Below are positions 8,056 through 14,858 of a stretch of 64,000 nt of DNA, piece by piece (the first letter of the stretch is position 1; every line of letters starts with the position of its first letter). The stretch comes from Actinoplanes auranticolor (GTDB lineage Bacteria; Actinomycetota; Actinomycetes; Mycobacteriales; Micromonosporaceae). Below the pieces are notes generated by a model. That model searched no databases, was not told where the DNA came from, and worked only from the letters and a program-made list of their open reading frames with translations. Location: contig NZ_BOQL01000066.1 of assembly GCF_018332655.1 (NCBI RefSeq), positions 124,001 through 188,000 on the forward strand, written 5' to 3'. A program made the translations under genes and the position numbers.

Positions 8056-9330
8056 ATGCGAGCCGTTCTGGCCGACTTGTCGATCCCCCGGTATCTGGCC
8101 ACCGCGGCCGCCCGGGCGCTGCCCCGGGGTCTCGGCGGTGACGCCGGCCGGGGCGTGGCCGGTCTGCTCGGCCTGCGTGAGGACGTCCCCGTGCCGGTGC
8201 TGCCCCGCGCTCCCGGCTGGGTGTTGCTGCGGCCGGAGCTGTCCGGCATCTGCGGCAGCGACACGGCGGTCGCCCAGGCCAAGTCGTCGCTGGTGCTCAG
8301 CGCCTATTACACCGCGCGGCGGCAGATCCTCGGGCACGAGATCGTCGCCGTGGTGGCGTCGGCCGGGCCGGGTGTCACGTCGGTGTCCGCGGGTGACCGG
8401 GTGGTCGTCGACCCGGTCCTGTCCTGCGCGCACCGGGGTTTCGACCTGTGCCGGTCGTGCCGGGAGGGCTTCCCGTACGTCTGCGAGCGCTTCGACGAGC
8501 CCGGCGTGTCCGGTTGCCGGTCCCCCACCCAGGGCTTCGACGCGGCGCTGGGCGGGGGCTGGGGTGAGTACGTCGCCGCCCACGAGAGCCAGCTGCACCG
8601 GGTCGGGGCGCTGCCGTCGTACCGTGCGGTCCTCGCCGAGCCCGCTGCCGTCGCCCTGCACGCGGCGCTGCACTGGCAGCGCCGTGGTGACCGCGCCGTG
8701 GTCATCGGCCCGGGGACCATCGGGCTGCTCGTGACGGCTGCCCTGCGCCGGCTGCACCCGGATCTGGACCTCACCGTCGTGGGCCCGGGTGAGTTCAGCC
8801 GGGCCGCGGCCGTGCGCACGGGAGCGAGCCGCGCGCTGGAGCCGGGACCGCAGGTGGTGGAGTCGCTCGCCCGCGTGCACGGCGGCCGGGTCGTCCGGCC
8901 GCGCCTGACCCGGACGCCGATCCTGGAGCAGGGCGTGGACGTGGTCTTCGACTGCGTGGGCCGCAGCGAGTCGATCGACCTCGGCCTGCACCTGCTGCGG
9001 CCGACCGGCATGCTGGTGCTGGTGGGCGGAGCCGGCCGGCAGCGGGTCGACTGGTCGCTGGTCTGGAACCGCCAGCTCACCGTGCAGGGCACCGTCAACT
9101 CGGGTCCGGAGCCCGCGCTCGCCGGGCGCACGACGATGGCCGAGGTGCTGGAGTGGCTCGCCGATCCGGCGTACCCGGTGGATGCGCTGGTGACGCACAC
9201 GTTCGCGCTGGACGACTGGCGGCTCGCGCTGCGGACCGCGTCGGCCGCGGCCCGGGCCTACGCCGTCAAGGTCACCCTGCGGCCGAACCCGGGTGTCCCG
9301 CTGGTGCCGGGTCCCGGGCCAGCCCGGTGA
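8056..9330 (+). CDS. Zinc-dependent alcohol dehydrogenase (MDR family)
   Basis: This 424-residue medium-chain dehydrogenase has an N-terminal GroES-like catalytic domain. ELSGICGSDTAV carries the catalytic-zinc Cys, ILGHEIVAVVASAGPGV the zinc-binding His-Glu, and SCAHRGFDLCRSCREGFPYVCERF the structural-zinc cysteines. The Rossmann fold follows, with AVVIGPGTIGLL. It is about 60 residues longer than standard family members because of an N-terminal stretch before SGICGSD. The ATG chosen follows GGAAGGGA. Its 3' end overlaps the convergent M20 gene by 59 bases. Substrate unknown. Confidence 0.83.
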   Translation: MRAVLADLSIPRYLATAAARALPRGLGGDAGRGVAGLLGLREDVPVPVLPRAPGWVLLRPELSGICGSDTAVAQAKSSLVLSAYYTARRQILGHEIVAVVASAGPGVTSVSAGDRVVVDPVLSCAHRGFDLCRSCREGFPYVCERFDEPGVSGCRSPTQGFDAALGGGWGEYVAAHESQLHRVGALPSYRAVLAEPAAVALHAALHWQRRGDRAVVIGPGTIGLLVTAALRRLHPDLDLTVVGPGEFSRAAAVRTGASRALEPGPQVVESLARVHGGRVVRPRLTRTPILEQGVDVVFDCVGRSESIDLGLHLLRPTGMLVLVGGAGRQRVDWSLVWNRQLTVQGTVNSGPEPALAGRTTMAEVLEWLADPAYPVDALVTHTFALDDWRLALRTASAAARAYAVKVTLRPNPGVPLVPGPGPAR

Positions 9331-10387
9331 GGAACGTGGTCAGCGCCTCCCGGTACGGGCCGACGGTGCGCAGGTCGGCGTACTCGTCCGGGCCGTGCTG
9401 CCCGTCGCCGCCCGGGCCGAAGATCACCGCGTCGATGCCGCGGGCGGAGTAGAACCGGCCGTCGGCGGCCCCGTGCTTGCGCAGCAGCTCTCCGCTGTAA
9501 CCGGCCGAGCGCGCGGCCGCGCGCAGCAGCGTGACCTCGTGGCTGTGCGGATCCGCGTGGTGCGGCGCGCCGAGGCTGTCCACCGTGACCGGCACGCCGC
9601 TGACCGAGCGCAGCAGGGCAGCGATCTCCTCGCGGCTCCGGCCCGCGAAGGCGGTGTCCTGCGGCGGGAAGCGGATGTCGAGCCAGGCGGTGGCCTCGGC
9701 CGGCACCTGGTTGACGGCGCGGTTGGTGGTCTCGATCCGGGCCACGTTGACCGTCGTGCGCCACTGCTCGCCCGGCGGCACCGGCCATCGGCGCAGCACG
9801 GCGTCGACCGCACCGGTCAGCGTGAGCAGAGCGTTGTCGCCGAGCCACGGGTAGGCGGCGTGGGCGGCAGTGCCGGTGGCGTGCAGGCGTACCTGGAGGA
9901 TGCCCTTGGAATCGGTGACCACGCGCAGGCCGCTCTGCTCGCCGATGAGCACGAAGCCGGCGGTGACGCCGGCGGTGAGCTGGTGCGCGGTGCCGTCGAA
10001 GCCGCCGACCTCCTCGTCGGTGACCAGCTGCAGACCCAACGGGTACGGCAGCGACGGCGCCAGCGAGCGGAAGACCTCGGCCAGTACGAGCGCCGCCACC
10101 TTCATGTCCTGCGCGCCGCGGCCGTAGAGCCGGTCGCCGTCACGCCGGGCCGCATAGCTGTCGGCGGGCACCACGTCGAGATGGGCGTTCAGCAGCACCC
10201 GGAAGTCGGGACGCGGGCCGGGCAGGTGCACCAGGGCGCTCGGCTTGCCCCGCGAGGTGAAGCGTTCCACCGTGAAGCCGGGCCCGACGACATCGAGCAC
10301 GAGCTCCAGCGCGCGGTGCAGCTCCCCGGGACGGTCCGCGGTGGAGGGCACGGCGATCAGCTCGGCGGCGCGGGCCGGCAGGTCCAT
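9272..10387 (-). CDS. M20-family metallo-peptidase/deacylase
   Basis: This is a 371-residue zinc amidohydrolase. Metal ligands are visible in VLLNAHLDVVPAD (His), LYGRGAQDMK (bridging Asp) and LQLVTDEEVGG, which carries the catalytic Glu-Glu. A dimerisation domain follows (AAHAAYPWLGDNALLTL), and the last ligand lies in the GPGGDGQHGPDEYADL block. Such enzymes cleave dipeptides, N-acyl amino acids or succinyl-diaminopimelate. It converges on the alcohol dehydrogenase with a 59-base coding overlap. It diverges from a short leader-like ORF and an acetyltransferase. Confidence 0.82.
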   Translation of the reverse strand: MDLPARAAELIAVPSTADRPGELHRALELVLDVVGPGFTVERFTSRGKPSALVHLPGPRPDFRVLLNAHLDVVPADSYAARRDGDRLYGRGAQDMKVAALVLAEVFRSLAPSLPYPLGLQLVTDEEVGGFDGTAHQLTAGVTAGFVLIGEQSGLRVVTDSKGILQVRLHATGTAAHAAYPWLGDNALLTLTGAVDAVLRRWPVPPGEQWRTTVNVARIETTNRAVNQVPAEATAWLDIRFPPQDTAFAGRSREEIAALLRSVSGVPVTVDSLGAPHHADPHSHEVTLLRAAARSAGYSGELLRKHGAADGRFYSARGIDAVIFGPGGDGQHGPDEYADLRTVGPYREALTTFLTGLARDPAPAGHPGSAAG

Positions 10388-10396
10388 ACCCCGACC

Positions 10397-10411
10397 CTAT
10401 CGAGTAAATCG
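10397..10411. promoter_or_regulatory. CTATCGAG-type motif, possible operator
   Basis: CTATCGAGTAAATC lies just upstream of the M20 gene start. It resembles CTATCGAGCAGATAG in front of the decayed sulfonate operon 2.3 kb away. Sharing of the first eight bases in two divergent promoter regions suggests a common regulator, possibly of sulfur metabolism. Only one half of the palindrome is preserved here. Confidence 0.3.
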
Positions 10412-10477
10412 GTTGCGGCCGGGCCGGGCGGCGGATAGAACTGGCGGCCGGACCGACGAAGGAAGGAGGACCGGGCC

Positions 10478-10531
10478 ATGTATGCCACGCACACCGCGCT
10501 CATGTCCTCCCGGGGCCACCAGCCGAGCTGA
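10478..10531 (+). CDS. Leader-peptide-like short ORF (17 aa)
   Basis: The ORF MYATHTALMSSRGHQPS is preceded by a strong purine-rich ribosome site (GAAGGAAGGAGGA) seven bases before the ATG. The ALMSSRGH segment recalls the ALxTSRxHVDL core of short leader peptides found ahead of actinobacterial sulfur genes, but the Cys-containing tail is absent. It ends shortly before the acetyltransferase start in another frame. It may be a functional leader or the relic of one. Confidence 0.35.
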   Translation: MYATHTALMSSRGHQPS

Positions 10532-10569
10532 TCCCGGTGGGACAGGGCCCCTCCGCCACGGAGACTGCC

Positions 10570-11502
10570 TTGACTCTGCACCACCACGACCTGACCCTGC
10601 GCCCGATCACCGGGCCTGATGAGCTGGACCTGTTCACCACCTTCCCGTACATCCTCAACGGCGAGCTCGCCAAGGACCTGGAAGCCGGCCGCCGCCACCC
10701 GCGGTGGCTGTGGCTGGCCCTGCGCGGCGAGCGCCTCGTCGCCCGGGCCGCCTGGTGGTCCCGCCCCGGCGCCGAGCACCCGTTCCTGATGGACATCCTC
10801 GACCTCGACGGCGACCCCGACGACGCCGTGGAACTCGTCCGGACAGCACTGTCCACCTTGGTCGCTCCGGACGGCGATCCGCCCGACTACCTGCGTTACG
10901 TCCCGGGCGACTGGCGCGAACAGCCCGAGATCCGCCGCGGCGTCGAGCAGCGGATGGGCGTGCTGGAACGCCTCGGCGCCGAGCTCTTCGTCGAGCGGCT
11001 GCGCCTGGAGTGGCAGCCCGGTACGCCGGTGCCGGAGCCGGCCGGCCGCCTCACGTTCCGCCCGGTCCGCGGGGCCGAGGAGCTCATCGGACTGATGACC
11101 CGGGTGCTGGAGGGCACCCTGGACGCGCACAGCCGCGACGACCTGAGCCGGATGAGCCCCCGGCAGGCCGCCGAGGAGCAGTACCGCGACGAGCTGGCGG
11201 GGTACGCCAGCCCGCACGAGTGGTGGCGGGTGGCGACGCTGCCGGACGGGGAGCCGGTCGGCTTCGTCGTCCCGGCACACAACGGCTACAACCCGATCAT
11301 CGCCTACATCGGGGTGGTGCCGGAGCACCGCGGCCACGGCTACATCGACGAGGTGCTGGCGGCGGGCACGCGGCTGCTGGCGGATGAGGGCGTACCCCGG
11401 ATCCGGGCCTCCACCGACGTGGGCAACCAGCCGATGGCCCGGGCCTTCGCCCGGGCCGGCTACGTCACCGTCGAACACCAGCTCGACATGACCTGGCGCT
11501 GA
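10570..11502 (+). CDS. GNAT-family acetyltransferase, probably two tandem domains
   Basis: This 310-residue protein has a divergent N-terminal GNAT-like half (about residues 1-145). A canonical C-terminal GNAT domain begins near RLTFRPVRGAEELI. The acetyl-CoA loop is visible in IAYIGVVPEHRGHGYIDEVL (Q/RxxGxG/A type), followed by ASTDVGNQPMARAFARAGY. A TTG start follows CGGAG by seven bases and is preferred over an upstream GTG at 10537, because homology-like sequence starts at TLHHHDLTLRP. The acceptor is unknown. A strong hairpin separates it from the convergent ssuD-like gene. Confidence 0.75.
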   Translation: MTLHHHDLTLRPITGPDELDLFTTFPYILNGELAKDLEAGRRHPRWLWLALRGERLVARAAWWSRPGAEHPFLMDILDLDGDPDDAVELVRTALSTLVAPDGDPPDYLRYVPGDWREQPEIRRGVEQRMGVLERLGAELFVERLRLEWQPGTPVPEPAGRLTFRPVRGAEELIGLMTRVLEGTLDAHSRDDLSRMSPRQAAEEQYRDELAGYASPHEWWRVATLPDGEPVGFVVPAHNGYNPIIAYIGVVPEHRGHGYIDEVLAAGTRLLADEGVPRIRASTDVGNQPMARAFARAGYVTVEHQLDMTWR

Positions 11503-11509
11503 TCGGGGG

Positions 11510-11537
11510 CGCGCCGGGCCCGTCCGGGCCCGGCGCG
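11510..11537. terminator. Bidirectional hairpin terminator
   Basis: CGCGCCGGGCCC, a four-base loop (GTCC) and GGGCCCGGCGCG form a perfect 12-base-pair stem. It lies exactly between the convergent acetyltransferase and ssuD-like stop codons. There is no U-tract, as is common in actinobacteria. Confidence 0.75.
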
Positions 11538-11540
11538 TGA

Positions 11541-12701
11541 TCAGCTGGAGGTGCCCCCGGCGGTGGCCACGCCCGCGAACGGGATGCTCGTCGCTCCGGT
11601 GTTGCCGTCGCCGTCCGGGTGCCGCCAGAGGCCACGCCGGCGCAGCTCCGGCAGGACGCCCTCGCCGAACCAGTACGCCTCCTCCAGGTGCGGGTAGCCG
11701 GACAGGATGAACTCGGTGATGCCCAGGCCGGCGTACTCGGCGATCCGGTCGGCGATCTCGGTGTGGCTGCCGATCAGGGCCGTCCCCGCGCCGCCGCGGA
11801 CCAGGCCGACGCCCGCCCACAGGTTCGGCGAGACGACCAGGCCGTCGCGGCTGCCGCCGTGCAGGTCGAGCATCCGGCGCTGGCCCTCGGACTCGCTGCG
11901 CCGCAGGCCGGCCTGCACCGCCTCGATGTCGGCCGGCGAGACGCCCTGCAGCAGCCGGTCCGCCTCGGCCCAGGCCGCCCCGGCCGTGTCGCGGGCGATG
12001 ACGTGCAGCCGAATGCCGAAACGCAGGGCCGGGTTCAGGCCGCGGATCCACGCGATCTTCTCCGCGACCTGGGCCGGCGGCTCACCCCAGGTGAGGTAGA
12101 CGTCGGTGTGCCGGGCCGCCACCGGGCCGGCCGCGGCCGAGGAGCCGCCGAAGTAGATCTCCGGCGCCGGGTCGGGCAGGCGGCTCAGCCGGGCGCCCTC
12201 GACGCGCAGGTGCTCGCCGACGTGGTCGACCGTCTCCCCGCGCCACAGGGCCTTGATGATGCCGAGGAATTCGTCGGTGCGGGCGTACCGGGCGTCCTTG
12301 TCCAGGAAGTCGCCGTAGCCGCGCTGCTCGCTCGACTCCCCGCCGGTCACCACGTTGAGCCGGAGACGGTTGCCGGACAGCCGCTGGAAGGTGGAGGCCA
12401 TCTGGGCGGCGAGGGTCGGCGAGATCAGTCCCGGCCGGAACGCGACCAGGAACTTCAGCCGATCGGTCACCTCGGTGAGCATCGCGGTGGCGAGCCAGGC
12501 GTCCTCGCACCAGGCGCCGGTCGGCGTGAGCGCGCCGACGAAACCGAGCTGTTCGGCGCTGCGGGCGATCTGCCCGAGATAGCCGACGGTCAGCGGCCGG
12601 ACTCCGCCGGCGGCACCGACCGGGACACCGTGCCCGCCGCCGACGATGTCGCGGCTGTCGCCGTTGGTGGGCAGGAACCAGTGGAAGTCGAGCGACGTCA
12701 T
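11541..12701 (-). CDS. ssuD: FMNH2-dependent alkanesulfonate monooxygenase (SsuD-like)
   Basis: This 386-residue LLM-class protein has strong SsuD character. Visible blocks are FHWFLPTNGDSRDI, GALTPTGAWCEDAWL, FLVAFRPGLISPTLAAQMASTFQRLSGNR (with the active-site Arg), LNVVTGGESSEQRGYGDFLDKDARYAR, EIYFGGSSAAAGPVAARHTDVYLTWGEPP and FILSGYPHLEEAYWFGEGVLPEL. The enzyme releases sulfite from alkanesulfonates using reduced flavin supplied by a partner reductase, which is not encoded here. It diverges from the pseudogenised ssuA/ssuC/ssuB remnants, so its former transporter is lost locally. Confidence 0.85.
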   Translation of the reverse strand: MTSLDFHWFLPTNGDSRDIVGGGHGVPVGAAGGVRPLTVGYLGQIARSAEQLGFVGALTPTGAWCEDAWLATAMLTEVTDRLKFLVAFRPGLISPTLAAQMASTFQRLSGNRLRLNVVTGGESSEQRGYGDFLDKDARYARTDEFLGIIKALWRGETVDHVGEHLRVEGARLSRLPDPAPEIYFGGSSAAAGPVAARHTDVYLTWGEPPAQVAEKIAWIRGLNPALRFGIRLHVIARDTAGAAWAEADRLLQGVSPADIEAVQAGLRRSESEGQRRMLDLHGGSRDGLVVSPNLWAGVGLVRGGAGTALIGSHTEIADRIAEYAGLGITEFILSGYPHLEEAYWFGEGVLPELRRRGLWRHPDGDGNTGATSIPFAGVATAGGTSS

Positions 12702-12723
12702 GGGCTCAGGGTACCCACATCTC

Positions 12724-12738
12724 CTATCGAGCAGATAG
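12724..12738. promoter_or_regulatory. Palindromic operator candidate between ssuD and ssuA remnant
   Basis: CTATC, five bases (GAGCA) and GATAG form a short perfect inverted repeat in the 38-base gap between the divergent ssuD-like start and the ssuA remnant start. A similar CTATCGAG motif lies upstream of the M20 gene. A sulfur-responsive regulator is inferred from the gene context only. Confidence 0.4.
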
Positions 12739-12739
12739 A

Positions 12740-13253
12740 GTGACGGCCTCGCACAGACGGAGTGCGATCGCCGCCCTGCCGGCCCTGACCGTGTCCGTGG
12801 CGCTCGGCGGGTGCGCCGGCTACGACGCCGGCACCGGCCCGGCCGACAACGGTCCCCTGCGGACCGGCTAGCAGCGGTTCGGCGGGCTGAGTCTGGTCAA
12901 GGCCCGGGCCGCCGCCCCGGACGCGCAGTGGTCGCTCTTCGAGAGCGGCCCGGCGGCTGGCCAACAACCGCGAGTACATCCTGGTCCATCCGGACGCGGT
13001 CAAGGACAAGGCGCCGCAGATCCGGACCTTCCTCGACACGTACCAGAAGACCACGACCTGGGGGCTCGCCCACCCGGAGGAACGCGCCGAGGTGCTGGCC
13101 CCGGAGCTGAAGATCGACGAGGCGGTGACCGCCCGGGCCCTGGCCCGCGCGGCCGAGCCGCTGGCCCCGCTGACCCCGGAGGTCGGCGCCGAGCTGCAGG
13201 CCATCGCGGGCGGCTGCACCGACCTGAAGCTCATCCCGGGAGTGTCGACATGA
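12740..13253 (+). pseudogene. ssuA: Decayed aliphatic-sulfonate binding lipoprotein (ssuA remnant)
   Basis: A GTG start opens a lipoprotein signal peptide with a clear lipobox (VALGGC). The frame hits TAG at 12869-12871. The reading resumes with LSLVKARAAAPDAQWSLFESGP, the typical SsuA segment after the first substrate-binding loop. It then jumps, with loss of roughly 150 residues and a frame change, to an intact-looking C-terminal stretch (ANNREYILVHPDAV through PEVGAELQAIAGG). A nonsense codon, an internal deletion and frame change(s) make function impossible. It diverges from ssuD. Confidence 0.75.
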
Positions 13254-13290
13254 AGGCCCGGATCGACGACCAGTTCACCGCGGAGCTGCA

Positions 13291-13487
13291 ATGACCGCCG
13301 TCGCCACGGCGCCGGACGTGGCGGTGCGGCCGTGCCCGGTGAAGAAGACCCGGCGCCTGCGCTGGCAGCGGATCGTCAGCCCGGTGGTGATCCTGCTGCT
13401 GTGGCGCGGGCCCCGGACGACGCGGGCTTCGGACCCCTGCGGCGCCGGCTGCTGGACCGGCTGGGGGTGCCGCTCGCCCGCAACTGA
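13291..13487 (+). pseudogene. Deletion fusion of ssuC N-terminus to ssuB C-terminus
   Basis: An ATG overlapping a short preceding frame opens MTAVATAPDVAVRPCPV and RRLRWQRIVSPVVILLLW, which reads like the cytoplasmic tail and first membrane helix of an SsuC permease. After about 40 codons the permease text stops. In the next frame APDDAGFGPLRRRLLDRLGVPL runs to a TGA; this resembles the C-terminal tail of an SsuB ATPase. A large deletion spanning most of ssuC and ssuB is the simplest explanation. Assignment of the tail to SsuB is by position and style, so it is tentative. Confidence 0.55.
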
Positions 13488-13501
13488 CGCCCGCGGAAGG
13501 A

Positions 13502-13527
13502 GCGTCCGGCCGGGTCGGGCCGGACGC
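13502..13527. terminator. Hairpin terminator after ssu remnant
   Basis: GCGTCCGGCC and GGCCGGACGC form a ten-base-pair stem around a six-base loop. It lies between the ssuC/B remnant and the convergent small gene. The terminator seems intact although the operon it served has decayed. Confidence 0.65.
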
Positions 13528-13541
13528 GTTCCCCGGTCTTC

Positions 13542-13913
13542 TCAGGTGTCCCGGCGAGGGCCGGCGTGCCGCACCGGGTGCACGGGCCGGCCGCCGCGGA
13601 GCTCGGCACCCCAGCGGGACGTCTTCGGCCGGGAGCGGAACGCCGGCCCCCGCCAGTCCGGACGCCAGCCGGCCGTCAGCGCCCGGTCGACGCTCTCGGC
13701 GACCGTCGACGAGGACCCGGGCCGGTCGGCCGGCACGGAGCGCTCCGGCAACGTGACCATCAGCAGGGCACCGTTGCCGGTGGCCTGCTCCACCACGAAC
13801 GGCAACAGGGTCCAGCTGTCGCCCTGGTGGTAGGCCGCCCGCCGCCGGACCGTCCAGCGGTACGCCGTCCCGCCGACCGTGATCGGCCGCGATCGCTCCC
13901 GTGTCACTGCCAT
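13542..13913 (-). CDS. Conserved small actinobacterial protein of unknown function
   Basis: This 123-residue protein has no transmembrane segment or enzyme motif. ITVGGTAYRWTVRRRAAYHQGDSWTLLPFVVEQA and LLMVTLPERSVP suggest a beta-rich N-terminal half. It also has a TVAESVDRALTAGWRPDWRGPAFR segment of a style I recognise from small uncharacterised actinobacterial proteins. The ATG before AVTRERSR is preferred since GGGAGGG precedes it. It is divergent from the FtsX-type ABC exporter. I do not recognise a function. Confidence 0.55.
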   Translation of the reverse strand: MAVTRERSRPITVGGTAYRWTVRRRAAYHQGDSWTLLPFVVEQATGNGALLMVTLPERSVPADRPGSSSTVAESVDRALTAGWRPDWRGPAFRSRPKTSRWGAELRGGRPVHPVRHAGPRRDT

Positions 13914-14033
13914 CCGTCGTCCCTCCCGCATCCCCGGCATGCTCGGATGGCCGACCCTACGCCAGGCGGGGCCGCACGCGCCGCCGCATTTCGGCCCCTC
14001 ATCGATGACGTCCCACCGGTGGCCGTTCCGGCC

Positions 14034-14049
14034 GTAGGGTTAGCCCTAC
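14034..14049. promoter_or_regulatory. Inverted repeat upstream of ABC exporter
   Basis: GTAGGG, TTAG, CCCTAC is a perfect six-base inverted repeat 59 bases upstream of the ATPase start. The position suits an operator for a PadR, TetR or response regulator controlling the exporter. No regulator gene is adjacent. Confidence 0.45.
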
Positions 14050-14107
14050 CCCGGATCCGGGGGACCACCGCAACGCTATCGGCGGGCCGTCGCCATACGT
14101 TCGAGCA

Positions 14108-14857
14108 GTGACGATGACGACGACTTCCACCCCCACCACGACCGCGGTCGCCCTGCGCGGCGTGAGCCGCGGCTACGGCCGCGGCGCCACCGCCGTCCGG
14201 GCCGTCGACGACGTCGACGTCGAGTTCCGGCGCGGCACCTGGACCGCCGTGATGGGTCCCTCCGGCTCCGGCAAGTCCACCCTGCTGCACCTGGCCGCCG
14301 GCCTGGAACGGGCCGACAGCGGCCGGGTGCTGCTCGGTGACACCGACATCACCGCTGCGAGCGACAACGAGCTGACCGCCCTGCGCCGCACCCGGATCGG
14401 CTTCGTCTTCCAGAGCTTCAACCTGATCGGATCGCTGAGCGCCGAGCAGAACGTGGCCCTGCCGCTGCGCCTGGCCCGCCGGCGCCCGGGACGCGCGCAG
14501 GTCCGGCAGGCCCTCGACGACGTCGGGCTCGGCGACCGGGCCCGGCACCGCCCGCGCGAGCTCTCCGGCGGCCAGCAGCAACGGGTGGCGATCGCCCGGG
14601 CCATGGTCACCGCGCCCGAGGTGCTCTTCGCCGACGAGCCGACCGGGGCGCTGGACTCGACGGCCGCCCGTACCGTCCTGGATCTGTTGCGGGCCATGGC
14701 CGACCGCGGCCAGAGCATCGTGATGGTGACCCACGACCCGGCCGCCGCCGCCCGCGCCGACGGCGTGCTGTTCCTGCGCGACGGCCGGCTGGTCGACCAC
14801 CTCGCCGGTGCGAGCGCCCGCGAGGTCGCCGACCGCCTCGTCGCCCTGGAGCGCTGA
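14108..14857 (+). CDS. ABC transporter ATP-binding protein (MacB/LolD-type)
   Basis: This 249-residue ATPase has Walker A MGPSGSGKSTLLH, Q-loop FVFQSFNLIGSLSAEQNV, signature LSGGQQQRVAIARAM, Walker B VLFADEPTGALDS and the H-loop VTHDPAAA. The ADEPTGALD sequence and QSFNL block place it in the MacB/LolD group that works with FtsX-like permeases. A GTG or an ATG two codons later can start it. The permease begins one base after its stop, so the two are translationally coupled. Confidence 0.9.
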   Translation: MTMTTTSTPTTTAVALRGVSRGYGRGATAVRAVDDVDVEFRRGTWTAVMGPSGSGKSTLLHLAAGLERADSGRVLLGDTDITAASDNELTALRRTRIGFVFQSFNLIGSLSAEQNVALPLRLARRRPGRAQVRQALDDVGLGDRARHRPRELSGGQQQRVAIARAMVTAPEVLFADEPTGALDSTAARTVLDLLRAMADRGQSIVMVTHDPAAAARADGVLFLRDGRLVDHLAGASAREVADRLVALER

Positions 14858-14858
14858 C

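Noticed and set aside
5860..9198. 1112-codon minus-strand frame
   Set aside because: It is antisense to five clear plus-strand genes and has repeat-like low-complexity composition typical of GC-rich shadows.
10537..11502. GTG 10537 as the acetyltransferase start
   Set aside because: It lacks a ribosome site. TTG 10570 follows CGGAG at a good distance and begins where family-like sequence starts, though this remains a choice.
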